From Agelas oroides (lineage: Eukaryota > Porifera > Demospongiae > Agelasida > Agelasidae): 64,000 nt of DNA. Made by a program: the position numbers and the translations under genes. Shown one piece after another: positions 1 through 11,070 of the stretch. Below the pieces are notes generated by a model that saw only the letters and a list, made by a program, of their open reading frames with translations, ran no database searches and was not told the origin of the DNA. The stretch spans positions 21,847,506 through 21,911,505 of the forward strand of contig OX422184.1 of NCBI GenBank assembly GCA_949130485.1, in the 5' to 3' direction. Position 1 is the stretch's first letter. Each line of letters starts with the position of its first letter.

Positions 1-1086
1 TTGTGACTAGAACTGGCACATGCAGTGCTTTCATACTTTAGCCCATTTCTAGGTGGTTGCTATGTGCAATATGCTGTATAGCTGGAAAATTTGATAGGGA
101 ACTAAATTTGGCAGTTTGGCAGTTGGGGTTGAAACCACCAAATTAAAATCCACCAATATCATTTTTCCCCGTAACACGTAACGTTTTGCATGCAGTAGCT
201 CTTGGCCCCACCCCTCTACACTAGCTGTGCATGTAGCTACATTCAGTGCTAGCATGCTGCCAGTTTTACTTTGTGTAAGTTTGCAAATTCATGGCTTTGT
301 TCAAGTACCACAAGCAAGAGATGGCAGCGCTCCCTGATAAACCGACCTGCCCATCACTGACAAAGAGATCAAACTAACGAACAAACGTGTGAAAGACAGC
401 CTACAATACAGGGGAAGACACCGCAACGAAGGACAAGTACAACGACTATACACCTGGTGTCCTCTAATGCAACTCTGCTTTGTAGCACTCCATTGTGATC
501 CTCACTCTGACAGTCAGTGCAGCTGCTCACCTACACTCAGCCTACTTTGACATGTTGCAATCACGTGCACAATTCTTATGATGGTGTAATACGCTGGTGG
601 GGTACCATCCACTGCCAAATTTACATTCTACCAATATTTTTTATGTCCGGTTTGGGGTCAAATCGTCAAATGTAAAGACCACCAATATTCCGGTTATACA
701 GTATAGTACACTCTGTGTTAAGCAGTTTGTATCATTTGGACATAAAGCCAGTTATTATTACTTAGGACACGATGCACCAATATATTGGCACGGAGATCCC
801 GCACAGTACTAAGTAGCGAAGCCAAGCAAGATTTTTGGATTTTAGGGGAAATCCCTACCTATTGACTGTAGGCCACACCCTTCCACTTACATCACTGGTG
901 GGGAAGGCTGGAAGGGGCGGTGCTAGTTCAGGATCAATTGTGAATTTGCCAAGGGCTATGAAATGCAATAATTTGTATGACATGATTAGAAGAAAAATGC
1001 GTGCAAGGGTGATCAACATCTTTGTACGGGTACCTATCTACCCTCGGGTATTTAGCTTCTATCTATCTATGTATGTCTGTACACTA
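1..1086. other. No gene recognised; repeat-derived sequence
   Basis: I see no convincing exon here. Short related blocks recur, with 'ccaccaatat' at about 150-160 and again at 635-690, beside a 'ttatacagtatag' end near 697-710 and a 'gctgtatagctgg' stretch near 72. These could be the decayed ends of one or two small inverted-repeat transposons, but I could not pair the ends cleanly. The two short ORFs from 597 and 835 have no recognisable content. Confidence 0.4.
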
Positions 1087-1265
1087 AGTGAGCCGCTAGT
1101 TTCTGTGGTGCCACAAGTTGCACAATTTATCCGACGTCAGTCACACTAATACTCTGAGTCAAGTCAACATCAAAGAGTGAGCCGCTAGTTTCTGTGGTGC
1201 CACAAGTTGCACAATTTATCCGACGTCAGTCACACTAATACTCTGAGTCAAGTCAACATCAAAGA
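1087..1265. repeat. Two-copy tandem repeat, 89-bp unit
   Basis: The block beginning 'agtgagccgctagtttctg' at 1087 is repeated almost exactly at 1176, giving a period of 89 bp. Each copy runs through 'ttatccgacgtcagtcac' to 'aagtcaacatcaaag'. The copies look identical along their length, so the duplication is recent. No gene or transposon end coincides with it. Confidence 0.9.
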
Positions 1266-1927
1266 GCGAGAGCGAGAAACAAACTTTGGTGGCAAGCTCT
1301 ACAGCATTTGCTTGTCTTGCGAGGCTTGGCGATACTAGAAACGCCATCTCACCATACTTACACCATCTCTAGGTGATTGCGTTTTTGCTGTAAGACATTT
1401 TTATGTGTACGAATTAATTAGAGTACGAAAATTAGGACCTTTTTCTGGAAAAGGGAGTGTACTAATTAATAGGGTTTACAAATTATTAGAAATTCTATGG
1501 TAACTTGGAAATCTGCTGAGTTTGTCGGAACTGTGCGTAGTAAGTGAGTGTAGCTGGTTTCAAGTAGTTAGCACCCTGTGTTCAAGTACAAGCTTCGTGT
1601 CTGGCTACCTTGGCCAAGTTTGCATTCACCCACAAACCTTGTACCAAACCTGCATGTACGAACCTACGAACCTTCGTGCCTTTCCCAAGCAATGATGTCA
1701 GTCAAAAGCTGTGGTCTGGCTTTACCACTCCTTAAGGCTTACCCTCAAGTTATATGCCGTAAGCGATGAGTTGTACATATTGAGCCACATATGTGGCCTT
1801 CCTGGTAGGCTAAGTGACAATTATTGGGCTACTTACGTGGCCTCCTCCGTGTGAATCAAAAGGGTTATATAGGTCAAAGGTCAGCAGTTGAAATGTCAGA
1901 AGTGTTTATATCTGTCTGTGTTTGCAG

Positions 1928-1993
1928 GTGAAAGATGAGAACCAGATTGCCCTTGAGATAACAACTATGGTGTGGGAGAAGAAAAGACTTTGA
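1928..1993 (+). CDS. Candidate exon, product unknown
   Basis: A good 3' splice site (pyrimidine/GT-rich tract then tttgcag) precedes an open stretch that reads VKDENQIALEITTM and then VWEKKRL with a TGA at 1991-1993. It is either a terminal exon or an exon ending at the ATG|gtgtgg donor near 1969. Its 22 codons are too few to identify a family. It may belong upstream of the + strand gene that ends at 14131, but no phase-compatible chain connects them, so this is only a candidate. Confidence 0.28.
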   Translation: MKDENQIALEITTMVWEKKRL

Positions 1994-2353
1994 GGCGAGC
2001 TGTTTATTTAACTGTGCCGACAGACTAGTAGCAATAACAACCCGTGAGTAACAGTCTTGTGATACTTCTGTTGCTTAGTCTTGTGACACTTCTGTTGCTT
2101 AGTCTTGTGCCTGGAGGCTGGGGTACATGTACTCCTACATACATGTTGACCCCTAGCCAGAAAATAATGAGATTAGGAGGAGGAAAAGGAGATGGAGGGG
2201 CGGGGGTGGGGTAGAAATTGGCAAGTTAAAGAATTGATTCTGGTGAGAGTCTGGGATATAGCCTACGCCTTTCCCGTGTCCAGTTTTTGGCCACTTACCG
2301 TATGCTGAAATAGAGGGGCAATGCCTGGGAGCATTTATCTCATGAGTAATGTC

Positions 2354-2900
2354 AAGAGCGCATGACGACGTCATTTTTATTTGGGAGGGAGGAGGAAGAG
2401 CGTGTAACTGGCAAAATTTCGAATCAGGCAGAATCTCCCGCGTGTACTAAAAATAGAACACACCTTCGCACAAGTTTGCAGTTTCACGATCTACGACCTC
2501 ACAACGCAGTGCTACCCTCGTAGTCAACAAGATGAGAACGCTCGAAGCTTACCTGGCAAGTTCTACCTACGCAGGAACGGTTGTCGGCCCTTCCTGATGC
2601 GAGGAACTTTGTGTTACGATGCTATCCACGCCTGACAGTCGAAGAGGGTCGCGTAGCCTTTCAGTCAAACTCTTGAGCATCTCCTTGGGTAACGCGCGGT
2701 CCTTATCCAACTGATAAGCCTCTAACTCGATTGTTTGCCAGCTGGTTTTACTCACGCTTCACCTGCACACTAGCTACAACTCGACCGGATGTGCTATTTA
2801 TAGTACACGCGAAAGATTCTGCTTTCACCACGGCCAGAATAGGAAGTTACACGCTCTTCCTCCTCCCTCCCAAATAAAAATGACGTCATTATGCGCTCTT
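2354..2900. mobile_element. MITE with about 55-bp inverted ends (family A)
   Basis: The left end 'aagagcgcatgacgacgtca' and the following 'ttgggagggaggaggaagag' are mirrored at 2843-2900 (cttcctcctccctcccaa, then gcgctctt). A shorter relative lies at 11592-11870 and shares the ends and the internal 'actaaaaatagaacac'. The element splits a 63-bp tandem repeat: one unit lies to the left (about 2290-2353) and the rest to the right. The weak internal - ORF at 2567-2755 is not supported as a gene. Confidence 0.75.
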
Positions 2901-2901
2901 G

Positions 2902-3045
2902 GTGATGTCAATACCAATGTCAATGATGTAGGAGGGGCAAGGTCTGGGAGCATTTATCTCATGAGTGATGTCAATACCAATGTCAATGATGTAGGAGGGG
3001 CAAGGTCTGGGAGCATTTGTTTCATGAGTGATGTCAATACCCAGA
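2902..3045. repeat. 63-bp tandem repeat, about 2.3 units
   Basis: Units starting 'gtgatgtcaataccaatgtc' occur at 2902, 2965 and 3028. Degenerate relatives lie at 3461-3545 and, left of the MITE, at about 2290-2353. The motif 'gtctgggagcatttatctc' inside each unit resembles the subterminal sequence of the TAGCCTCGTTCCC MITE family, for example near 40112, so the array may have grown from a transposon end. The translated ORF across it is only a reflection of the repeat. Confidence 0.85.
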
Positions 3046-3729
3046 GGAGGTCCGACACAGTCACGTGCGCTATGCATTAATGAATATTCCAAGGACTAAA
3101 AACCATCGATACAACAATCGGAAACGCTGTGCGACAAAGATCACGATGGGTTTAGGGGGATTTTCGTGATGCTGAAAGTGTCTCGCCAGTCAGAAGTAAC
3201 ATTACATACCTTTGTGACCTCCAAACGGCATTTATGTGGCTGTTGAGAGCTAGATGAGCTGCAGTGATCGATCTCGACCTAATAGACAGCTTCAGTGTGG
3301 TTGAAAATACCCCCTAACCTGAGTGAACCCAGCACGCTAGAAACTTCTGATGCCCAGAAATCGCTCTTGAAGCAATGGAATGCAGGAGGTTAGTAATTAA
3401 CTTGACAATCAGGGATCACGTGTTGATGTATATGACATCACAAGTGTCGGACCTCCTCTGGTCAATACCAATGTTAATGATGTAGGAGGGACAAGTTCTG
3501 GGAACATTTATTGATGTCAATACCAATGTCACTGATGTAGGAAGTAGAGGTCTGAGCAAGCTTCAAGCCTTTTTGTGTAGTGCCTGTCCAAGCGTCAAAG
3601 AATGATTGTGAAACAGAAAACTTACTGCTCATTATTCCAGAGAATGGTGTTTTTTTTTGTTTGTTTGTTTTTTGTTTTTTTTTTGGTGGTGGAGCGAGGC
3701 TAAGGGTACTGCTGTGACTGGATATTTAC

Positions 3730-3733
<4 letters not shown>

Positions 3734-3779
<46 letters not shown>
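3734..3779. repeat. (CA)n microsatellite
   Basis: About 23 uninterrupted CA dinucleotides, followed directly by gcacacacgcag, which could serve as a 3' splice site for the candidate exon at 3793. Long ORFs in both strands here are low-complexity reflections of the repeat. Confidence 0.97.
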
Positions 3780-3781
<2 letters not shown>

Positions 3782-3792
3782 CACACACGCAG

Positions 3793-3849
3793 GTACCAGT
3801 GGAGGTATGCACAGTACTATCACAAGCGTGTGGAGGAAATGGCTCAGAT
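3793..3849 (+). CDS. Candidate exon of the + strand gene
   Basis: After the acceptor acgcag next to the (CA)n tract, a phase-2 reading gives YQWRYAQYYHKRVEEMAQ, with a weak donor at gat|gtgtta. It joins in frame to the next candidate exon at 4018. The result looks like an amphipathic helix, but two other frames are also open: one reads VPVEVCTVLSQACGG to a stop at 3903-3905. The assignment is therefore uncertain and no family is recognised. Confidence 0.22.
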
Positions 3850-4017
3850 GTGTTAACTTTGGAACAAAGGCTTTCGAACCACCCTTGCACCCTTGGTTCA
3901 GAATAGAGCAAAATAGCAGAAGTCTGACAAAATGTTGTGTAGACAAATCCAATTTGAAAGTGTTGTTTTATCCTAATTAATTTTGTGCTTCGATGTTAAC
4001 TGTTCTGTGTTGATCAG

Positions 4018-4087
4018 AGTCTACTGTCATCATCTGATTCTGTCAAGAGCTTATCGGGCCATGGGAAGGCAGTATGCATACTTGATA
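4018..4087 (+). CDS. Candidate exon of the + strand gene
   Basis: The acceptor tgtgttgatcag is good and the donor ata|gtaaag is reasonable. In phase 2 the exon reads VYCHHLILSRAYRAMGRQYA and ends in phase 0, which would fit the phase-0 start of the exon at 9453 if nothing lies between. A phase-0 frame (SLLSSSDSVKSLSGHGK) is also open. The 2.9-kb inverted-repeat element that follows would sit in the downstream intron. Confidence 0.28.
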
Positions 4088-4972
4088 GTAAAGTTTGCAA
4101 GAGGTGGTTATGGGTTGTGACACCTGCCACATACCCAGTCTGCAAACTGGATTGTCGCGCATTTGTGTCTCAGTCGTTAAGCCAGCGGTCCAGATAATTG
4201 GATTTTAAAGCAAGAACAGGAAGTGCCCGGGAGGCTTCATTCCAACGTGTAATTAGCGTGCCGCTTACTTCCTGCCTTTTCCAACAGACAGCTCTCTTAA
4301 ACCATGGCCGATTCAAGCTGGACTTGCGCTCGTTTTTATACAATGGTACCTTAACTTCACGAAAATCCACTTTTGGTCGGCGTCAGGCAAGGTTAGGCGG
4401 CGTACGAACGGCTTTTGTCAACATTGTCGCGCGCGACTCGATCGACATCCCCGCACGAAATTTTGTCACATTTTGTTACGCCTGGACCGATCTGCACGAT
4501 CTATATATCGGCGGATAGCCCGGAAAAAAATGCATAAAATATGTGAAAATGGGCCTGTCTTACCGTAAACTTTTTGCACTAGCCGAGCTACAAGCAAGCC
4601 AAAAATTTCGCGTTCACGTGTATGTAGACAGGCCTCAGACACGAGCTGGAAGAAGTGAAAGACTGTCGATATAAGCTAAAAGAAGCAAAAAGAAGGTAAC
4701 AGCAAGTTGAAATAAAGTGGGCAATAGCCATATAGCCAAGATAATGCCATCTATAGGCCTATAATGCAAAGTACCACCAGTAATTCACTGAACAAGAGAG
4801 TACCGTACCATAGCAAGTGTGTTGCTGTGTCTGTCAATCTGTATGCCAGTGTTGTCTCATTACTACCAACCAGTGTGCCTGAATGGACCTGAAAATACAA
4901 TGCTAGTGAATGTGGTATTTTCAGATGCTGAACCGGTAGGTGATATAGTGACAGAGCGAGACAACACTGGCA

Positions 4973-5443
4973 TATAGACCTTATCCACTTAAGGTAATTT
5001 TGAGATTACGTCATTAACTTCCGGATGGCAAATTGCAAAAGGAGGGAAGGGCGCTCTGTTTTACAGCCGGATTGCTGTGAACGATGGCAAAAGGCAAAGG
5101 GAACAGTACGGATTCCCATGACGCAGAAGCGATCCTAGCTCACTACCGAGTAGATAAACCATTCAAACGCTTTTACAAGCTGTAGCTACCTTGGGTAGTA
5201 GCAGTAATAAACTAACTTCCACAACTTACTATAAGCTTTCGCCTACCATTTCTGTCGTTTGATAGCTTTTTCCTACAATCTCATCAAGTCTGGGGCCTCA
5301 GAGAATCAAAAGAACCGAACGCTACATCCCTTCACGCCTCTTTGCATACACCCGTACACACAGCAGCTAATGGACATTCGTGCGCTTTTGCCATCCGGAA
5401 GTGAATGACGTAATCAAAAATGAGCACGCGGATAAGATCTATA
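4973..5443. mobile_element. MITE nested in the foldback element (family B)
   Basis: The left end tatagaccttatcc pairs with ggataagatctata at the right. Subterminal 'gattacgtcattaacttccgg' is mirrored by ccggaagtgaatgacgtaatc. The element is about 470 bp and lies wholly inside the spacer of the 2.9-kb foldback element, so it inserted later. No coding capacity is seen. Confidence 0.75.
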
Positions 5444-5681
5444 GATGGTTTCCAAATGTCAATTAAGCGTCCCACTTCCGGAGGGCAAACGCGCGATCAA
5501 GAGGCAGCTGTACAGCAGACCTTCCACCTTGAGAGAAGCAGCTTCTTTTATCTTTCAGTACCAATGGTAAGGACTCGATGTAGCACGTATTAGCCTGTAT
5601 TTTCTACGCAGCTGCACTAAACCCAGACACCGACTTTTGCCCTCCGGAAGTGAAGCCACGCCCCATTAAAACCATCTATAG
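5440..5681. mobile_element. MITE, CTATAGATGGTTT ends (family C)
   Basis: The ends ctatagatggttt and aaaccatctatag are inverted, with subterminal cttccggagggcaaa and tttgccctccggaag. It abuts and slightly overlaps family B. A second copy, in the opposite orientation, is at 62530-62770. About 240 bp; no ORF of note. Confidence 0.85.
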
Positions 5682-6480
5682 CTACAGGGTGTACAGTTAC
5701 ATCATTGTGCCATGGCTATGTCACCATCTTGAGAGACCAACAGGATGGTTTTGATTAAGAATTTATGCACTAGTGCATCAACTGCCCATACCAGCATTGC
5801 TTCCAGTAGAAGCCTTGTATACTGTACGAGGTACATGTACGTGGAATACCTTTACTAGCTCCCTGCGTAAAACAGAATGCTGTTTAGGTTAGCGCATTGT
5901 TGTTGATTGAGTTGTCAAAGGCTAGTTTTCAAAAGAAGAAATAAGAGTTGCCAGTTTTTTAAGACGCATTTCTCTTACTGTGACTGGTTCCGAACCAAAA
6001 CGGCTTAGGCAGTTCACAAGTATTTTCCCCTTTGTAGCCTGGGTGGTGGCCTGATTGTGAGGCTATAAAAATAGCATAGCTAAATGCATGTGATGGGGTC
6101 ACTACCTGTGCAACTATGTTGATATGCCAAGCAGTGTCATATCAATGCATTAAAGATCAGTGATACTGGCAAGGCACGAATTGATGCAATATTTCCATGG
6201 TATGTTAACAGGATAAATTATGATGCCAAGAAATACCAGTGGCAAGGGAAACTAAAATCTGAGGTGTACTTTGTCACTACCAAAAGTACTTTCAAGTATT
6301 AGCTAACTGTTCTTCATCCTCGCTCACAACACTTTGTACTTTGTGGATAAAGAATGCATAATTATGCTTTGCTGCTTGCCAGTTTACACATCTTGGTGTA
6401 TATTGGAATAGCCTTGTACCCGGTACGAGACTAGTCATCAGTGCATGGAGGATACTAAACTTGTAGGGAGAATGCTTTGT
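5682..6480. other. Spacer of the foldback element
   Basis: No gene recognised. It holds AT-rich unique sequence between the nested MITEs and the right arm. I see no transposase motif in any frame. Confidence 0.5.
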
Positions 6481-7114
6481 TCAATGAATTTATACTGGCT
6501 GGTACTTTATAGATGGCATTATCTTAGCTATATGGTTGGAATATGCTATTGTCCACTTTATTTCAACTTGCTGTTACCTTCTTTTTGCTTCTTTTAGCTT
6601 GTATCGACAGTCTTTCACTTCTTCCAGCTCCCTGAGTTGTGTCTGAGGCCTGTCTACATACACGTGAACGCGAAATTTTTGGCTTGCTTGTAGCTCGGCT
6701 AGTGCAAAAAGTTTACGGTAAGACAGGCCCATTTTCACATATTTTGTGCATTTTTTCCCGGGCTATCCGCCGATATATAGATCGTGCAGATCGGTCCAGG
6801 CGTAACAAAATGTGACAAAATTTCGTGCGGGGATGTCGATCGAGTGGCGCGCGACAATGTTGACAAAAGCCGTTCGTACGCCGCCTAACCTTGCCTGACG
6901 CCGACCAAAAGTGGATTTTCGTGAAGTTAAGGTACCATTGTATAAAAACGAGCGCAAGTCCAGCTTGAATCGGCCATGGTTTAAGAGAGCTGTCTGTTGG
7001 AAAAGGCAGGAAGTAAGCGGCACGCTAATTACACGTTGGAATGAAGCCTCCCGGGCACTTCCTGTTCTTGCTTTAAAATCCAATTATCTGGACCGCTGGC
7101 TTAACGACTGGTCT

Positions 7115-7901
7115 CAGCTCGAGGAAACATGATGAAGTCTAGCCTTATTCCCAAGCTGCGTACATGTATGGTCTGAGGCACGAACCACTATGCGGAAGTG
7201 GGCGGAGTGTGTACCGACAGCAACATGCTGCACGGAACTATGTGCGGTATGCATCTTGTGAACGCGTCCCAACTTTGTTTGAAGGTTGCAGATTAATCCT
7301 GGTATGTTACATTGACATGATTTCAAGGGAATAAGTATGCCTTGTAGCATATTGTAGCATCATAGTTGTGTTTGAGAAGCATGACTGTGATTTTCAAGAC
7401 TAGTTCACTCGACCATACCTTTGCAAGGAGGTGTTTAAAAATTGTTAAGAGTTGCAGAAAGCCATTAGTCTCGGGGGATGGACATGTGAGACATAATTTG
7501 TCTGTAACTTTTGATTTAGATTCCCATTAACGACAGTACATTACCATCCGTATGCTATACAGGGATTTATATGGTTAGAGTGTGGTTAGGGCTGGTATAA
7601 ATACAGTATAGCATACAGATAGTAAACGTACTGTCATTAACAGCTTGTCTGATTTATAGCTACCTTGCGTGTAATAGTAAGGCCAGGCCTACATGATGTT
7701 TTGTTGCTCGAGCTAGCTTAATGACAAAGTAGACCCAGGTAGCCGGTAAAAAAAAAGAAAAAAAGTCACATGATGAATAAAACAATTGTATTAGAACCAC
7801 CACATGACATTGTAATAAAAGAAATGCAAATAATTACACGACATCGCATGTTCTTGGAACACTTTTCCACATTCGATGCTCCCCATGTTGCAGGGCGCTT
7901 C
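7115..7901. other. No gene recognised
   Basis: AT-rich sequence with short ORFs only. A near-inverted pair 'gacagtacattaccatccg' and 'cagatagtaaacgtactgtc' at about 7533-7630, with 'gtatgctatac' and 'gtatagcatac' inside, suggests a small hairpin element of about 100 bp. Confidence 0.4.
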
Positions 7902-8225
7902 CTAGTCTCGTGCCCCTCCCATGCACGCCTCCCGGCGAGAAACGGTCTGGTGAACGAAGTCGAATTTCTTAGGCTTATTACTCAAAAGTGGTAATGACCA
8001 ATGAGATTGCGAGATCGGTAATTATTACGTAGCACTTCCCTTACAACAGTAAAATTTGTTCGTCTCCATTCAAGTATCCGTACCTTTTTTGAGCGGGTTG
8101 GCAGCAAAATGTTTTGATCATTGCTAGGTTGCATTGTCGCAAAAGTGTGCGCTAGCTCAAGAAATTCGACTTGGTTCACCAGACCGTTTCTCCTCGTGAG
8201 AGGTGGGGTCTGGGGACGAGACTAG
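7902..8225. mobile_element. MITE, CTAGTCTCGT ends
   Basis: The left end ctagtctcgtgccc and right end ggggacgagactag are inverted. Further inside, 'gagaaacggtctggtgaac' is mirrored by gttcaccagaccgtttctc, giving a long stem. The ends resemble the TAGCCTCGTTCCC family. I could not see a target duplication. The 8226-8709 flank contains only short ORFs. Confidence 0.8.
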
Positions 8226-8709
8226 GCGGTTCCAATCAGAACGACAGAGAAAACAGATAGGATGCACAACAGTATACTGTGTCTTCAATGTTTGTATACG
8301 CATTCATCTTCAGCCAACGTTTCCTTAGGGCTACCACATAAATAGCATACTGGCGGAAACAGTTAATGATTCTGGACCCGAATAGCACAGTACAGCCTGA
8401 AACGACTTTCACGCTGAGCCACAAATGAGCCATCTGTGACAAAGCCACGTGCATGTGCATTAATTCAATTACATGATCAAATTTCATTATTTTCGAAAAC
8501 GGAAAAATTTTGACCCGCCTGGCTCGAGCAACAAAACATTAAGTAGGCCTGTCATAATAAATAACTTGTCAAATGTATCAAATTTTGGCTAGCCTCATTC
8601 CCAGCTTTTGTCACCGCCTTATTCCAAGACATGGTTACATTTTGGCCACATAGAAGTTACAACTGCTATAAAACATTATAGTATTGCTATTTGAAGACAA
8701 TAGATATTA

Positions 8710-8962
8710 CAGTGGAACCCCTCTTAAAGAACACCTTGAAGTAAGGACACCTGGTACATGTCACTTGACCGAGTCCCAACTTCATATAAATACAGTCATA
8801 GTATTATCCCCCTGAAGTAAGGACACCTGGTACATGTCACTTGACAGAGTCCCAACTTCATATAAATACAGTGATAGTATTATCCCCCTGAAGTAAGGAC
8901 ACCTCACTAATCAGGACAAATAATTTGGTCCCAAAGGTGTCCATAGTAGAGAGGCTCCACTG
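8710..8962. mobile_element. CAGTGGAACC MITE, TA target
   Basis: The ends CAGTGGAACCCCTCTT and agagaggctccactg are inverted and flanked by TA. Inside, a block of about 78 bp ('ctgaagtaaggacacctgg' through 'cagtcatagtattatcccc') is repeated in tandem. The ends match the general pattern of pogo/Tc1-mariner-type non-autonomous elements. A relative is at 16144-16633. Confidence 0.85.
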
Positions 8963-9452
8963 TAACTTATAAGTAAGTCTATCAAATTGGACATTTTATC
9001 TTGCTCACCAGAAGTTGGGGCCTCACAACATCTGATGAGTGAGAGAAACTGTCTGTGTTGATAGAGCATACAGCAAATCAGTCTCAATGATCTAGGACAG
9101 GTCTGTGGGGTTGTCAGTTGTCCATTGCCATACCACATTGAGTAAAATAGTGAGTAATTTTAGACCCCAGTTGGGTTAAACCCACATATCCTTTTCCTGT
9201 GACTGTTACAATACTGCAGAAGGTATTTTTGGGCTACTTCATAGCATAAACAACATGCCATTTCCAAATGTTTTGGTCCTTATCCAAATATCATGTAATA
9301 TGATGTTAGTCAAAGTGGCCACTAACTAAAAACATTTACAGTGAAGCCTAATGTGGACACCCTTGGAACATGCACTCTGACTGGTAAGGTGTCCTGTCTT
9401 TGTCTAAACCATAATGACAAACACCGTCTTGCACATTATGTCAGTCAGTCAG

Positions 9453-9551
9453 TTTGATGGTGTCTTGGCATCTGCCAGTACATTGAGCTCACTGAACAGG
9501 TGTAATGCACAGTCGTCTGAAGCACAATCGGTCACAACTGATTTGATAAAG
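9453..9551 (+). CDS. + strand gene, exon (33 codons)
   Basis: The frame is open from a stop at about 9401 through 9551 and reads FDGVLASASTLSSLNRC, then NAQSSEAQSVTTDLIK, ending at an aaag|gtgttt donor in phase 0. The acceptor chosen is gtcagtcagtcag|ttt. An in-frame ATG at 9438 could be an alternative start, which would make this a first exon. The phase-0 end fits the next exon at 9964. The product is unknown; the segment is Ser/Thr/Asn/Gln-rich and probably disordered. Confidence 0.45.
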
Positions 9552-9963
9552 GTGTTTTTCCTGCTACAGTTGAGACTCTATCCTTGAACACTTTGTGTCA
9601 TATATAGGCCAATGAATTATTGTGAGAGTTTTAATCCACTTTCTCTCCAGTGTAAAAATTAACACAGGCAGGAGGCTATTATTCATTGCAATGACATCAC
9701 GAGTTACAACGTTGTTTCCATGGTGCACTACTGCTTTATTCCACCATGGTTCAGCATTTAGGATCAGCAAGGGTACTGTCCATGGTGCTTCACTGTCTCC
9801 AGTCTAGCTTTGTATACCTATGTGATTGCCTGTGTGTTAAATGGTTTGTTGTGTCTGTGCAATTGTTTGTGAATTTGATTGTCCACGTATTTGTATTTGT
9901 TTGCATGTTTGTGTGTACATTTGTTTGTTTTTGTTTATTCATTTGTTTCTGTGCTGTGTGTAG

Positions 9964-9998
9964 GGTTTTCAGCAGTCGTTCAGCACTAACCTGCTAAA
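9964..9998 (+). CDS. + strand gene, short exon (35 nt)
   Basis: A long T/G-rich tract and gtgtgtag precede it, and it reads GFQQSFSTNLL in phase 0, ending in phase 2 at aaa|gtgaat. Splicing to 10357 restores a Lys codon and continues RQYRFLLNS. The donor is not ideal, but both flanking junctions keep the frame. Confidence 0.5.
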
Positions 9999-10293
9999 GT
10001 GAATGAGGGAGAGTGGGTTTACTGAAGTTCTCCTGCTGACCAGCTCATATGCACATGAGAGAAGAGATATACAAATACAAGGGTAAGCATATGTACATTG
10101 TATTACTCAGTTGATATACTGTAAGGTCCCAAAAATTTGCCCTCCTTTTTGCATGCTATTTGAAGGTGAAAGTGGGGCGTTTGCTTGAATACTCTATTGA
10201 TGTTTTCCTTGCATTGATACTGACTCGTGTACTACGCACAAAAGAAGCACACACAAAAAAATTGTAGCATGCAAATAACTGCATAACTACATG

Positions 10294-10356
10294 TACACAC
10301 ACACACACACACGCACAAACATACATACACACACATACATGCACACACACACACAG
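10294..10356. repeat. (CA)n-rich tract serving as splice acceptor
   Basis: Interrupted CA repeats (with acgcacaa and acatacat breaks) run straight into the acacacag that forms the acceptor of the exon at 10357. The overlapping short - ORF is a low-complexity artefact. Confidence 0.9.
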
Positions 10357-10448
10357 GAGGCAGTATCGTTTTCTGCTAAACTCACAGTCATCAAATCTCT
10401 ACACACACTTCACCAGCACATTGAACTGGACAAGTCTTGAACCTCGTG
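10357..10448 (+). CDS. + strand gene, exon (92 nt)
   Basis: This is among the best-supported exons of the gene: acceptor cacacag, consensus donor cgtg|gtaagt, and one clear frame reading RQYRFLLNSQSSNLYTHF, then TSTLNWTSLEPR. It enters in phase 2 and leaves in phase 1. The protein segment is aromatic and hydrophobic, as expected of a folded domain. I do not recognise the family. The intron that follows contains a dispersed repeat at 10888-11070. Confidence 0.65.
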
Positions 10449-10887
10449 GTAAGTATGCAATCACAAGTCATATAGTTTGGAAACATTATAGCTACTTCAA
10501 ACTGCCATACTGCTGAACTCCTTTTAAGGGCAAGGCTTGTACTGACTGTACAGTTCCTTTTCTGTCTGTTGTAGTGCATGGTCATGTAGTCATGCAGTCT
10601 GATTCTTAAACAGCACAATTTCATATGCATGTACAGTCTACCATTGTGACAGGCAAAAAATATTGATATAACAGAATGCTGACCTGTTCATTGTTTAATT
10701 TACACCATGTGACAAAATGGTGAATGCCATCTTGAGATTTGGTTATGTGTATACCAGCTTTGTTCATGTAATTACAAATACAATATGTTACCACATTTTT
10801 AAACCCTATAGTGCACTTTTGGTTACATCATACTGTGCACTGCGCAGAAAAGAGTCTGCGTGGTACACACGTGGTTCTGTGTAAGCA

Positions 10888-11070
10888 GAAAGGGTGGGAC
10901 AGGGGGAGGTGGGTGGGATCACCCGCAGGGTGACATGCACATGGTGGCTGCTAGGCTTGGTTGTCAAAGCACGGGACTGGGCGGGCCAATTCTTGCCCTG
11001 GCTGCATGGACAGGCTTAGAAAACGCTACTCTCACCTTGTAGGGGGTTCATTTCTGGCAGGGAAGGCTGC
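10888..11070. repeat. Dispersed repeat, copy 1
   Basis: The stretch from 'agcagaaagggtgggacag' to about 'ggcagggaaggctgc' matches, in reverse complement and with moderate divergence, 24270-24460 (for example ctgtcccaccctttctgct). It lies in an intron of the + gene. The ORFs across it (10860-11042, 10961-11404) appear incidental. Confidence 0.7.

Larger units (their letters stand above)
4171..7110. mobile_element. 2.9-kb foldback transposon, ~0.6-kb inverted arms
   Basis: Arms at 4171 to about 4790 and about 6480-7110 are near-identical inverted copies ending CAGTCGTTAAGCC...GGCTTAACGACTG. A 4-bp direct repeat GTCT flanks it (4167-4170 and 7111-7114) and is the likely target duplication. The same 106-codon ORF appears in each arm (4198-4518 on +, 6763-7083 on -) with a single replacement, which follows from arm identity and is not evidence of a gene. 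The middle contains other inverted-repeat elements and no transposase, so this copy is non-autonomous. CAGT-type ends with short target duplications exist in several cut-and-paste superfamilies; I cannot assign it. Confidence 0.85.

Noticed and set aside
1578..1769. + ORF with a gtaagc donor near 1760
   Set aside because: All three + frames are largely open in this C-rich stretch, so openness carries no information.
3632..3980. Three overlapping ORFs of 61-107 codons
   Set aside because: They read through the (CA)n tract in both strands and are mostly His-Thr or Cys-Val runs.
4198..7083. Identical 106-codon ORFs in opposite orientations
   Set aside because: They are the two arms of one inverted-repeat element, so conservation reflects arm identity.
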